Source of the DNA: Hyphomicrobiales bacterium
GTDB lineage: Bacteria; Pseudomonadota; Alphaproteobacteria; Rhizobiales; Rhizobiaceae
Assembly (NCBI GenBank): GCA_900466945.1
Contig: UBNV01000001.1
Coordinates: 310,001 to 374,000, forward strand
Direction of reading: 5' to 3'
Length of the DNA stretch: 64,000 bases
A model generated the notes under the pieces. The model made no database searches. It was not told the DNA's origin and worked only from the letters and a program-made list of their open reading frames with translations. The position numbers and the translations under genes are program-made. Within the stretch, counting starts at the first letter, position 1, and each line of letters opens with the position of its first letter. This document shows positions 23,075-33,868 of the stretch, one piece after another.

Positions 23075-23661
23075 ACGGCATGACCAGCCAGGGCAACGAA
23101 CACTCCACGACTCGTTTCTGGCTGGCGGTGACCTTCATCATCATCCTGGTTCAGATCGTCTCCCAGTATCTCATGGGCCGGATCTGGATCTGTGAATGCG
23201 GTTACGTGAAGCTATTTGAAGCCGGCGTGAATACGCCCGGCAACTCGCAGCACCTGTTCGACTGGTACACGCCGTCACACATCATCCATGGCTTCCTGTT
23301 CTATGGCCTGGGCTGGCTGGTGATGCGCAGGAAGCCGATCACCGCCAAGCTTGCGCTTTCGGCCCTGATCGAAGCCGCGTGGGAGATCCTGGAGAATTCA
23401 CCGATCGTGATCGATCGCTATCGCACCGCGACCATGGCGGTAGGCTATACCGGCGACAGCATTTTGAATTCCGGAATGGACATGGTCGCGATGATTGCAG
23501 GCTTCTTCTTTGCGGCCCGCATGCCGATCTGGCTGACTGTCATCATCGCGCTGGGCTTCGAAGTTCTGACCGCTATCGTCATCAGAGACAACCTGACCCT
23601 CAACGTTCTGATGCTGGTCTGGCCGATCGAAGCGGTGAAGACCTGGCAGGGCGCTCTCTAA
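23071..23661 (+). CDS. DUF2585 (UPF0314) membrane protein
   Basis: A 196-residue membrane protein with about four helices, restricted to alphaproteobacteria as far as known. Conserved pieces include [14 protein letters not shown], the loop with [18 protein letters not shown], and [18 protein letters not shown]. The Cys-x-Cys and the several His and Trp residues near the N-terminal loops look like possible metal or ligand sites, which is inference. Coupled to yciB by a 4-bp overlap; converges on ccmG with 6 bp between stops. Confidence 0.85.
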   Translation: MNGMTSQGNEHSTTRFWLAVTFIIILVQIVSQYLMGRIWICECGYVKLFEAGVNTPGNSQHLFDWYTPSHIIHGFLFYGLGWLVMRRKPITAKLALSALIEAAWEILENSPIVIDRYRTATMAVGYTGDSILNSGMDMVAMIAGFFFAARMPIWLTVIIALGFEVLTAIVIRDNLTLNVLMLVWPIEAVKTWQGAL

Positions 23662-23667
23662 GGTCTC

Positions 23668-24258
23668 TCAGAGACCGGCAAGCGCCTTTTCGATCGCCGG
23701 CATTAGCTGCGTCTGGAAGGTCTCGGGATCGAACGGACCCACCTTCTTGTAGAGTATTGTGCCGTCCGCGCCGACGAGATAGCTTTCCGGGATGCCGTAA
23801 ACACCCCAGTCGATCGCGGCTTTGCCGTTGGGATCGACCCCGATCGCAGAATAGGGATTGCCGAGTTCCCCCAAGAACCGCAGCGCATTGTCGTTGCGGT
23901 CCTTGTAGTTGATGCCGACCACATTGACCCGCGGAACCTTGGAGAGTTCCAGCAGCATGGGATGCTCCTGCCGGCAGGGCACGCACCAGGACGCGAACAC
24001 ATTGACGAGAGTGAGCTTGCCCGTGATCGCGGCCGTCGTGAGCGCCGGGCGCTCCGAGCCGTCGAGGGCCGCGAGTTGAAGCACCGGCGCCTTGGTGCCG
24101 AGCAATGCCGAGGGGATTTCGGACACGTCGCGGCCGGATTGCAGCTGGGTCATGAAGATGGCCGCGAGCCCCGCAAACAGCAGGAGCGGCAACGCCGCGA
24201 TCAGATAGCGCCCGCGTCCCTTGCCGGTGGCAGCTTCGCTTTCGGTCTGCTGCGTCAT
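23668..24258 (-). CDS. ccmG: Cytochrome c maturation thioredoxin CcmG
   Basis: A 196-residue membrane-anchored periplasmic thioredoxin (DsbE) that reduces apocytochrome c or CcmH before heme attachment. One N-terminal helix (residues ~18-38) is followed by the thioredoxin domain with Cys92 and Cys95 (WCVPC). GxYGIPESYLV carries the cis-Pro loop. It is the last gene of ccmABCDG and overlaps ccmD by 4 bp. Confidence 0.95.
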   Translation of the reverse strand: MTQQTESEAATGKGRGRYLIAALPLLLFAGLAAIFMTQLQSGRDVSEIPSALLGTKAPVLQLAALDGSERPALTTAAITGKLTLVNVFASWCVPCRQEHPMLLELSKVPRVNVVGINYKDRNDNALRFLGELGNPYSAIGVDPNGKAAIDWGVYGIPESYLVGADGTILYKKVGPFDPETFQTQLMPAIEKALAGL

Positions 24259-24434
24259 GTACCGGCATCCTCACCGAAGGAGGCCGACGCCGATCGACGG
24301 CGAATGCCTTGAGCCTCAAGCGTCCTGAGTTCCGCCTGCCGGGCACGACCGTCGAGATACACCCAGCCGGTCAACGCAAGACAGATGCCGGCGGTCAGCG
24401 CATACGATCCGATGACGTAAAAGGCGTGGCTCAT
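24255..24434 (-). CDS. ccmD: Heme exporter protein CcmD
   Basis: A 59-residue single-helix protein (MSHAFYVIGSYALTAGICLA start), the small subunit that releases holo-CcmE from the CcmABC complex. The Tyr/Ala-rich helix followed by a basic tail (DGRARQAELRTLEAQGIRRR) is typical. It overlaps both ccmC and ccmG by 4 bp. Confidence 0.9.
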   Translation of the reverse strand: MSHAFYVIGSYALTAGICLALTGWVYLDGRARQAELRTLEAQGIRRRSASASFGEDAGT

Positions 24435-25198
24435 GCCGAATGCTCCCGACCGGCCTGACGCGCCGCCAAACGCCTCTGCGCTCCCACTCGGCGGCGCCAG
24501 ATCTCGTTGCGCATCGCCGCCAGATGCAGCGTGAAGAACAGCATGGTGAATGCCAGCGCCATGATCAGCAGCGGCCAGAGGAATTCCGGGTCGATGGTCG
24601 GTCCGTCGAGCCGCACCACGCTTGCAGGCTGGTGCAGTGTGTTCCACCAGTCGACTGAAAACTTGATGATCGGAATATTGACGAAGCCAACAAGGATCAG
24701 GACAGCGCTCACACGTGCGGCCTTGGAAGGATCGTCTACAGCCCGGTTGAGCGCGATGAGCCCCAGATACATCAGGAACAATACAAAGACCGACGTGAGA
24801 CGCGCATCCCACACCCACCATGTGCCCCACATAGGCTTGCCCCAAAGCGATCCGGTGATGAGCGCGATCAGCGTGAAGGCGGCGCCGAGAGGCGCGGCCG
24901 CCTTGTGGCTGACATCGGCGAGCGGATGGCGCCAGACGAGCGTGCCGATGGCCGAGAGCGCCATCACGGAGTAACACATCATCGAGAGCCAGGCGGCCGG
25001 CACATGCACATACATGATGCGCACGGTGTCACCTTGCTGATAGTCGGTCTCCGAAGCGAAGCCGAAATAGAGCCCCACCGCGAAAAGCAACACCGTGATG
25101 CCGGCAAACCAGGGCAGGATCCGCGCGACCAGCGCCAGGAATCGTGTCGGATTGGCGAGGTCGCCGATTTTGGTAATGGCAAGGCTGTTGTCGGTCAT
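24431..25198 (-). CDS. ccmC: Heme transporter subunit CcmC
   Basis: A 255-residue membrane protein with six helices and the periplasmic tryptophan-rich WWD signature WGTWWVWDARLT. It binds heme and hands it to CcmE for cytochrome c maturation. Conserved His in the flanking loops (YVHVPAAW, NTLHQPASV) are the expected axial heme ligands. It follows ccmB by 59 bp and overlaps ccmD. Confidence 0.95.
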   Translation of the reverse strand: MTDNSLAITKIGDLANPTRFLALVARILPWFAGITVLLFAVGLYFGFASETDYQQGDTVRIMYVHVPAAWLSMMCYSVMALSAIGTLVWRHPLADVSHKAAAPLGAAFTLIALITGSLWGKPMWGTWWVWDARLTSVFVLFLMYLGLIALNRAVDDPSKAARVSAVLILVGFVNIPIIKFSVDWWNTLHQPASVVRLDGPTIDPEFLWPLLIMALAFTMLFFTLHLAAMRNEIWRRRVGAQRRLAARQAGREHSA

Positions 25199-25257
25199 GC
25201 TGTGTTTTAGCCTGTCTCAATCCCGCCTGCAATTGATCCTGGTCAAGCTGAAATGTC

Positions 25258-25917
25258 TCAGTCCGCCGAGCTGCGCAAGGCAGCGGCTGCACCCACAGGT
25301 CCGATCACGGCAAAGAGAAGTGTGATGGCTGTCAGGAAGAGGAAGGGCGGCATGAAAGGCGCTGGATCCTCAACCGCTGCATAGGAGGCACTGACACCGA
25401 AGATCAGCACCGGAACGGCAAGCGGCAGCACGAGGATGGACACCAGCAGACCACCACGGGGCAGGGCGACGGCCACGGCTGCACCCGCCGCTCCGATAAA
25501 GGTGATGGCAGGCGATCCGACCAGCAGGGTCAGCATGACAGCGCCGATCGCGACTTCATCCATATTCATGAAGAGGCCGAGCAGGGGGGAGGCAGCGACC
25601 AGCGGCAACCCGGTTGCTACCCAGTGCGCGAGGCACTTAACCAGCACGGTGAGAACCAGCGGCGTCTCCTGCATCAGCAGGATATCGAGCGAACCGTCGT
25701 CCCTCTCGGCCTGGAAGAGCCGGTCGAGGCCGAGCAGCGCCGACAGTAGCGCCCCGATCCAGACGATGGCCGGACCGATACGGGAAAGCAGATTGAGATC
25801 CGGACCGACACCGAAGGGGATGACGGCAACGACGGTCGTGAAGAAAAGCACGCCGATCAATGCGCCGCCACCGGCACGAACCGAGAGCTTCAGGTCTCGG
25901 AGGAAGAGCGCCATCAT
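25258..25917 (-). CDS. ccmB: Heme exporter permease CcmB
   Basis: A 219-residue membrane protein with six helices, the permease partner of the CcmA ATPase. The N-terminal LFLRDLKLSVRAGGGALIGVLFF and LDRLFQAERDDGSLDILLMQETPL are family signatures. It overlaps ccmA by 4 bp. Confidence 0.94.
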   Translation of the reverse strand: MMALFLRDLKLSVRAGGGALIGVLFFTTVVAVIPFGVGPDLNLLSRIGPAIVWIGALLSALLGLDRLFQAERDDGSLDILLMQETPLVLTVLVKCLAHWVATGLPLVAASPLLGLFMNMDEVAIGAVMLTLLVGSPAITFIGAAGAAVAVALPRGGLLVSILVLPLAVPVLIFGVSASYAAVEDPAPFMPPFLFLTAITLLFAVIGPVGAAAALRSSAD

Positions 25918-26564
25918 GCCACATACTCCTCATCGACGCCATCGAAGCCGAGCATCTCCAGGTTCGTCGCGCCCTCCATGCCGAGAGGCTGGTGGGTTGC
26001 GGCAAGCACGATCCCGCCTGCCTGCCGGTGCTGCCGCACCAGCTCTTCGAACATGGCGTCGGCACGACGGTCGAGAGCCGCAGTCGGCTCGTCGAGGATC
26101 CAGATTGGCCTGTAGGCAACGAGGAGCCGCGCCATGGCAAAGCGCCGTTGCTGACCGGCAGAGAGGTAGCCATAGGGGAGATGCGTGATCCCGGCCAGAT
26201 CGACGGCGGCAGCCGCCTCTTCGACCTCGAGGCTTTGCCCCATGCCAATATCACCGAGGAAGGATTTCCAGAAGGTCAGATTCTCAGCGACCGTCAATTC
26301 TCGTTTCATACCGTTGCGGTGACCGAGATAGTGGCTGAGTTCACCTGCAGGGCGCACTTCGTCATGGGCTTGCGAAAAGCAGACGGCACGTCCCGTTTCC
26401 GGGCGAAGCAGCCCTGCCACGACACGCAACAAGGTCGATTTCCCCGACCCGTTTTGGCCCGTGAGAACCAGTGCCTCGCCGGCAGCCAACGTAAAGGAAA
26501 CATTAACGAAAATCAGATCCTCGCCACGGCGCGCTGAGAGATTTTCGGCTTCAAGCCTGATCAT
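25914..26564 (-). CDS. ccmA: Heme exporter ATP-binding protein CcmA
   Basis: A 216-residue ABC ATPase that powers the CcmABCD complex releasing holo-CcmE. Walker A GQNGSGKST is at residues 36-44, the signature YLSAGQQRRFAMARLL follows, and Walker B with WILDEPTAALD is complete. The start at 26564 (MIRLEAENLSARRGEDL) has AGAAGG upstream; a longer frame is not supported. It is the first gene of the operon and divergent from acnA. Confidence 0.95.
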   Translation of the reverse strand: MIRLEAENLSARRGEDLIFVNVSFTLAAGEALVLTGQNGSGKSTLLRVVAGLLRPETGRAVCFSQAHDEVRPAGELSHYLGHRNGMKRELTVAENLTFWKSFLGDIGMGQSLEVEEAAAAVDLAGITHLPYGYLSAGQQRRFAMARLLVAYRPIWILDEPTAALDRRADAMFEELVRQHRQAGGIVLAATHQPLGMEGATNLEMLGFDGVDEEYVA

Positions 26565-26581
26565 GATCGCCTTCTGGCAGG

Positions 26582-26656
26582 ATGAGGCCTGCCTCATAAA
26601 AAAATCCGATTTCGTCCTTCGTCGGTCTGGCGCCTTTCTTAGAAATTATCTATAAG
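26582..26656. promoter_or_regulatory. Two dyads in the ccmA-acnA divergent region
   Basis: ATGAGGC-CT-GCCTCAT (26582-26597) is a perfect 7-bp inverted repeat 18 bp before the ccmA start. CTTAGAAATTATCTATAAG (26638-26656) is an AT-rich imperfect dyad (CTTAGA against TCTATAAG). Either could be an operator for the two iron-related operons that diverge here; the regulator is unknown. Confidence 0.4.
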
Positions 26657-26834
26657 ACCTGCAACCACGCCAGCGGCCGGCGTGAAGTTCATCCTTGTGC
26701 CGAACTTGGACATCGCGAGGAGCGATTTTCACGGGCGGACAGCGGAAATGGTCGTACCCGCATCCTGATGTGCATGAAGTGCATAGGCGTCCGCACGATT
26801 GTGTTGGCTATCAGAATATGCGGGGTTTCTATCC

Positions 26835-29528
<2,694 letters not shown>

Positions 29529-29550
29529 TCGGTTGCATAAGCCAAGTGAA

Positions 29551-29580
29551 AAGCCGCCGGGCAACCGGCGGCTTTTTTCG
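29551..29580 (+). terminator. Rho-independent terminator of acnA
   Basis: A perfect 10-bp stem (29551-29560 with 29565-29574) with loop GCAA runs into TTTTTTCG. Confidence 0.92.
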
Positions 29581-29686
29581 TGCACGCCGGAATTGGTCTG
29601 TTGACTAAAATTTCACCCCATCGTGACTTTGCGCTCGGGGGCGGAGAGAGTATCAGTGCAGCGTTCAGGAAAGGCATGGCATCAGC

Positions 29687-30475
29687 ATGTTGCAGGCAAA
29701 GACGAGAACAGGGAGACAGAGGACGTGGGCAAGGCTTGCCGCGCTGTGTCTGGCGCCGTTCGTCGCTTTTTCAGGACCCGCGGCGAAAGCTGAAGACTTT
29801 TCCACCCCGAAGGGTGTCGTAGAACTTTTCACCTCGCAGGGATGCCGCTCCTGCCCGCCGGCCGACCGCGCCTTCGAGCAGCTGGTTCGCGAAGGTAAAG
29901 TCGTCGCCCTGTCCTATCACGTCGATTACTGGAACTATCTGGGCTGGGCCGACACCCTGGCAACCAAGGAAAATACGGCAAGGCAATATGCCTATGCCAA
30001 GACCTTCGGCCGCAACGGTGTCTACACGCCCCAGGCTGTGCTGAATGGTCGCGATCATCTCAAGGGTACGGATGCCGCAGAGGTCAATCGCAGACTCGAC
30101 CGCATGAATTCGAGCGGCGAGGGACTTGTGGTTCCGGTTACGGCCACTCGTCACGCCGACCAGTTGTCGATCTCGATTGGTCAGGGTGCCGGCAAGGCGA
30201 ATGTCGTGGTCGTGTATTTCCGCCAGAACCAGACGGTCGAGGTTCTCAAGGGGGAAAACCTCGGACAGCATTTGAACTACTGGCACAGCGTCACCGACGT
30301 GCAGACCGTCGGCATGTGGCATGGCCAGTCGCTCGACCTGACGCTCCCGGCCAAACCCATGGGCGACGACAAGAGCGACGGGATCGCGATTCTGCTGCAG
30401 GCGGCGGATGGAGGCGGCAACCCTTCGCGAATCATAGGCGCCACCGTGATGATGACAACGGCCAAGACACTCTGA
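29687..30475 (+). CDS. Secreted DUF1223 thioredoxin-like protein
   Basis: A 262-residue protein with a basic N-terminus and a hydrophobic stretch cut near AAKAED (residue ~35), so it is probably exported. The DUF1223 core ELFTSQGCRSCPPAD carries a thioredoxin-like Cys53-x-x-Cys56 pair. It is followed by VVALSYHVDYWNYLGW and QxVYTPQAVLNGRD. No function is established for the family; a periplasmic redox role is a fair inference. Monocistronic, between acnA and a long structured gap. Confidence 0.88.
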   Translation: MLQAKTRTGRQRTWARLAALCLAPFVAFSGPAAKAEDFSTPKGVVELFTSQGCRSCPPADRAFEQLVREGKVVALSYHVDYWNYLGWADTLATKENTARQYAYAKTFGRNGVYTPQAVLNGRDHLKGTDAAEVNRRLDRMNSSGEGLVVPVTATRHADQLSISIGQGAGKANVVVVYFRQNQTVEVLKGENLGQHLNYWHSVTDVQTVGMWHGQSLDLTLPAKPMGDDKSDGIAILLQAADGGGNPSRIIGATVMMTTAKTL

Positions 30476-30756
30476 TTTTAAGGGGTAAAAGGCTTGGTGT
30501 GGTCCGGCCCGGAAGCATTGGGGGGCTGGGGGTAAGGGGTCAATGCGCCAGACCGGACCGTTTGGCGCACCGCGCCAACCAAGTTAGTTATATACTATCT
30601 CAAAAAACGGCGGCGGTATGTTCAAAATTGGGCATCGGCATATTTATCCGCTTCGGCGCGTGACGACTGTCACAGCCGACGGCGGCTATCCGCGCCAGCG
30701 GCCGCCAAAGACCTGCGGCAGGCGATAAACTCCGTATTGGTGTCAGACCAGATCCG
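30476..30756. other. Structured intergenic gap (nested inverted repeats)
   Basis: No reading frame here is convincing. The segment 30501-30559 contains an outer 7-bp inverted pair GGTCCGG/CCGGACC and a nested 6-bp pair GCATTG/CAATGC. The inner pair encloses a 20-base loop made almost wholly of G tracts. Immediately after, TGCGCCA (30544-30550), TGGCGC (30563-30568) and GCGCCAA (30572-30578) can form two alternative hairpins that exclude each other. No T-rich terminator tail is seen on either strand. Confidence 0.55.
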
Positions 30757-31389
30757 TCAGGCCAGAAGCGCGTCGTAAGCACGTACGGACCTCACCGCAC
30801 GCTCGCCGATGATCTTCGCGTCGTCACCCGGCTTGTAGAGGCTGGAGCCGAGTCCGTAGGCACGGACACCCACAGTCCAATAGTCCGCGAAGTTCGCGTC
30901 TGAGACGCCACCCACAGCACCCAGCGGAAGATGCGCCGGCAGGATGGCCTTGATGGCCGAGATGCCGCTCGGGCCGAGCACGCTGGCCGGGAAGAACTTG
31001 AGCGCTGCGGCACCACACTTCGCCGCGAGCAGAGCCTCGGTCGGCGTGAAAACGCCCGGCATTGCGACCATGCCATGCGACACGGCGCGGCGGATCACGT
31101 CGGGTTCGACATTCGGCGTGACCAACAGATTACCGCCGACATCGTTCAGGCGGTCCACCTGGGCAACCTCAAGAACAGTTCCTGCGCCGATCAGGACATT
31201 CGCCGGAGCGCGTTTCCGTGCCTTCTCGATGGAGACAAAGGCATCAGGCGAATTTAGGGGCACCTCAATCGCCTCGAAGCCTGCCTCGATCAGCGCATCC
31301 ACCGTCGCTTCGATTTCCTCCGGCTTGATGCCACGCAGGATGGCAACGAGATTGCGGCGGAGAACGGGCCAGGCAACGGAGGCGGTCAT
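30757..31389 (-). CDS. dgoA: 2-dehydro-3-deoxy-6-phosphogalactonate aldolase
   Basis: A 210-residue KDPG/KDPGal-type aldolase that splits 2-keto-3-deoxy-6-phosphogalactonate into pyruvate and glyceraldehyde 3-phosphate. The Schiff-base Lys131 (ALKFFPAS), Glu42 (IEVPLNSP) and the phosphate loop GAVGGVS are present. The neighbouring kinase gene dgoK, 4 bp upstream, decides for the galactonate rather than gluconate branch. It is the last gene of the chvE operon. The start at 31389 is the family start (MTASVAWPVLRRNLVAILRG). Confidence 0.93.
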   Translation of the reverse strand: MTASVAWPVLRRNLVAILRGIKPEEIEATVDALIEAGFEAIEVPLNSPDAFVSIEKARKRAPANVLIGAGTVLEVAQVDRLNDVGGNLLVTPNVEPDVIRRAVSHGMVAMPGVFTPTEALLAAKCGAAALKFFPASVLGPSGISAIKAILPAHLPLGAVGGVSDANFADYWTVGVRAYGLGSSLYKPGDDAKIIGERAVRSVRAYDALLA

Positions 31390-31393
31390 GGGT

Positions 31394-32323
31394 TCAGTCC
31401 TTGAATTCGTGATCGAAGAGCGACAGGGCAGATGCGAGCAGTCCACGGCGCACAAGCAGCCCGCCATCGAGCAGGACGGCTTCACCGCCGGCCTTGGAGA
31501 GAGCACGCGCGTAGAGACGCGTGAGTTTACCCGTGCCGATGAGATAGGCCTTGCCGTGGCGCAGGAGGTCATCTCGGATGGCAGCGATCTCGGCACCGAT
31601 CAAGAGACCGGAGAGACGCGCTACAGGATTGGTCTTGGTGTCCGATGCCAGCAGGCCTTCGGCACGGATCGAGAAGAGCACGGATGTCAGGGCGAAGCCG
31701 GGTTCAAGCGCCTGCGCGACAGCCGCGTCGAAAATCTCCGGATCCGCCTCGGCGTCTCCATCCTCCGGCACCGACAGACGGAGGATCGATTGCCGGCTAA
31801 TCAGATTGAACAACTCGCCCGTCATCACGGTTGAGAAACGGCTGATCTGGCCATTCTCTACGAGAGCCCACTTGGAATGCGTGCCCGGCAAGCAGAACAG
31901 GGCGTTGTCCAGACCCTGCTCCAGCGCGCCGGCAAGCTGAGTTTCCTCACCGCGCATGACGTCGTAGGCGCCGCCCTCGCGCTGGCAGACACCGGGCAGT
32001 ATATAGACAGGGCGATCCACGCCCTCCGGCTGGACGGCATGCTGGAAGAGGCCGATCAGAGGCGCAGGCGTCTCCACATAGGGTGCTTCACGCCAGCCTG
32101 TGCGGGCGCCCGCCATGCCGGCGATGACCACAGGGAGATCCGGAGGCGCACCGAGCGCTGTGAGATGCCCCTCGAGAACGGCGGGATAGGCAGCCTTGTC
32201 CAGACTGCCCATACCCTCTGCAGATTGACGTTCACCGATCACCACGCCCTGGCTGTCGGTCAGCCAGATCCGAAGGTTGCTGGTGCCCCAGTCGACGAGC
32301 GCGGCAAACGGTGATGTCGTCAC
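31394..32323 (-). CDS. dgoK: 2-dehydro-3-deoxygalactonokinase
   Basis: A 309-residue DgoK, which phosphorylates 2-keto-3-deoxygalactonate with ATP. Typical segments are VDWGTSNLRIWL (nucleotide-binding start), IAGMAGARTGWREAPYV, GEETQLAGAL and CLPGTHSKWALVENGQI. The start is GTG at 32323, with AAGGA 7 bp before it; the ATG 5 bp upstream is out of frame and closes after two codons. It lies 9 bp after the aldehyde dehydrogenase gene. Confidence 0.95.
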   Translation of the reverse strand: MTTSPFAALVDWGTSNLRIWLTDSQGVVIGERQSAEGMGSLDKAAYPAVLEGHLTALGAPPDLPVVIAGMAGARTGWREAPYVETPAPLIGLFQHAVQPEGVDRPVYILPGVCQREGGAYDVMRGEETQLAGALEQGLDNALFCLPGTHSKWALVENGQISRFSTVMTGELFNLISRQSILRLSVPEDGDAEADPEIFDAAVAQALEPGFALTSVLFSIRAEGLLASDTKTNPVARLSGLLIGAEIAAIRDDLLRHGKAYLIGTGKLTRLYARALSKAGGEAVLLDGGLLVRRGLLASALSLFDHEFKD

Positions 32324-32332
32324 GGCATGTCC

Positions 32333-33847
32333 TTAGGCGAGATCGATCGGCAGAAGAGCTGCCGGGATGTCCTGGAAGCAAACCGGCCGCAGGAAGCGAC
32401 GAATCGAGAGTGTGCCGACAGACGTGGCACCAAAGTTCGTCGACGCCGGGTAGGGGCCACCGTGAACCATGGAATCAGCCACTTCGACCCCCGTCGGGAA
32501 GCCGTTGGCGAGAACGCGACCCGCCTTGCGCTCCAGGATCGGCATCAGGCGTTTACCGAGCGTCTCGTCACCATCGGCGAGATGGATCGAAGCCGTCAGC
32601 TGGCCGGAAAGGCTGCGGGCCATGGCGACCATTTCGTCTTCGCTTTCGGCGATGACGATCAGGCCAAGCGGGCCGAAGACTTCCTCGCCGAGCACGTGGT
32701 TGTCGAGCCAATCCTTCGCGGTGGTCTGGAAGAGGTACGGCGTTGCGTTGCGCAGATCGCAGGTCGAAGTCAGAACCGAACGAACACCTTCGGTGCCGGC
32801 GATCTTGCTTGCGCCGCTCCGATAGGCATCGGCGATGCCATCGGTCAGCATGGTCTGCGGACCAACGCCGGAGAGCGCTTCAGTGGCCGTTTCGACGAAC
32901 TTGTCGGCGTCAGCCCCCTTGAGCAGCACGACGATACCCGGATTGGTGCAGAACTGACCGGCACCCATGGTCAGCGAACCAACCCAGCCCTTGGCAATGG
33001 CTTCGCCACGGGTGGCGATCGCCTTCGGCAGCATGAACATCGGGTTGACCGAGCCGAGCTCGCCGAAGAACGGGATGGGTTCTGGACGCTGCGCGCAGAG
33101 ATCGAAGAGCGCGCGACCACCACCGAGCGAACCGGTAAAGCCGACAGCCTTGATCAGCGGGTGCTGAACGAGGGCCTGGCCGACATCGCGGCTGCCGCCG
33201 TGAACGAGCGAGAAGACGCCCGGGTGCACGCCACAGCGCTTGATGGCAGCATCGATCGCGGAGGCGACGATTTCGCCCGTGCCTGGATGGGCATCATGCG
33301 CCTTGACGACGACAGGGCAGCCGGCTGCAAGGGCAGCTGCCGTATCGCCACCCGCGGTCGAGAAGGCGAGCGGGAAGTTGGAGGCACCGAAGACGGCAAC
33401 CGGGCCGATCGGACGCTGGACCATCTTCAGGTCAGGACGCGGCAGTGGCTTGCGATCGGGCAGGGCTTCGTCATGACGACGGTCCAAGTAGTCGCCCTTG
33501 CGGATATGCGCCGCGAAAAGACGAAGCTGCCCGACGGTACGGCCACGCTCGCCGATCAGCCGTGCTTCCGGCAGACCAGTTTCCTGGGAGCCGATCTCGG
33601 TGATCGCATCACCGCGTGCATCGATTTCCTCGGCGATCGCGTCGAGGAAGGCGGCATGCTCTTCGCGCGTCGAATAGGCATAGGTTTCGAATGCCTCTTC
33701 AGCGGCCTTCGCCGCCTGATCGACGAGGGCAGGGGTGCCCTTCGAGAAAGTGTGGGAGGAGCCCGTGGCAGGCGACGAGGTGAAAGTATCCGTGCTGGCA
33801 ACCCAGTTGCCGGCGATCAGGTGTTTTCCAGTCGGTGTATAGGCCAT
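32333..33847 (-). CDS. Aldehyde dehydrogenase, 2-oxoglutarate semialdehyde type
   Basis: A 504-residue NAD(P)+-dependent aldehyde dehydrogenase. Catalytic Cys300 (GQFCTNPG), Glu263 (FFGELGSVNP), Asn157 and Lys182 are present. The sequence type (GASNFPLAFSTAGGDTAAALAAGCPVVVK and YPASTNFG near the C-terminus) is that of 2-oxoglutarate semialdehyde dehydrogenases, the last step of non-phosphorylative arabinose or sugar-acid breakdown. An AGGAGG site precedes the ATG. In this operon it would finish the arabinose branch by making 2-oxoglutarate. The exact substrate is inferred. Confidence 0.88.
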   Translation of the reverse strand: MAYTPTGKHLIAGNWVASTDTFTSSPATGSSHTFSKGTPALVDQAAKAAEEAFETYAYSTREEHAAFLDAIAEEIDARGDAITEIGSQETGLPEARLIGERGRTVGQLRLFAAHIRKGDYLDRRHDEALPDRKPLPRPDLKMVQRPIGPVAVFGASNFPLAFSTAGGDTAAALAAGCPVVVKAHDAHPGTGEIVASAIDAAIKRCGVHPGVFSLVHGGSRDVGQALVQHPLIKAVGFTGSLGGGRALFDLCAQRPEPIPFFGELGSVNPMFMLPKAIATRGEAIAKGWVGSLTMGAGQFCTNPGIVVLLKGADADKFVETATEALSGVGPQTMLTDGIADAYRSGASKIAGTEGVRSVLTSTCDLRNATPYLFQTTAKDWLDNHVLGEEVFGPLGLIVIAESEDEMVAMARSLSGQLTASIHLADGDETLGKRLMPILERKAGRVLANGFPTGVEVADSMVHGGPYPASTNFGATSVGTLSIRRFLRPVCFQDIPAALLPIDLA

Positions 33848-33868
33848 GGGATGGGCCTCCTTTTGATG

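Noticed and set aside
30501..30559. G-quadruplex in the G-rich loop
   Set aside because: Only three long G tracts are close together; a four-tract fold needs splitting of one tract and cannot be claimed from sequence.
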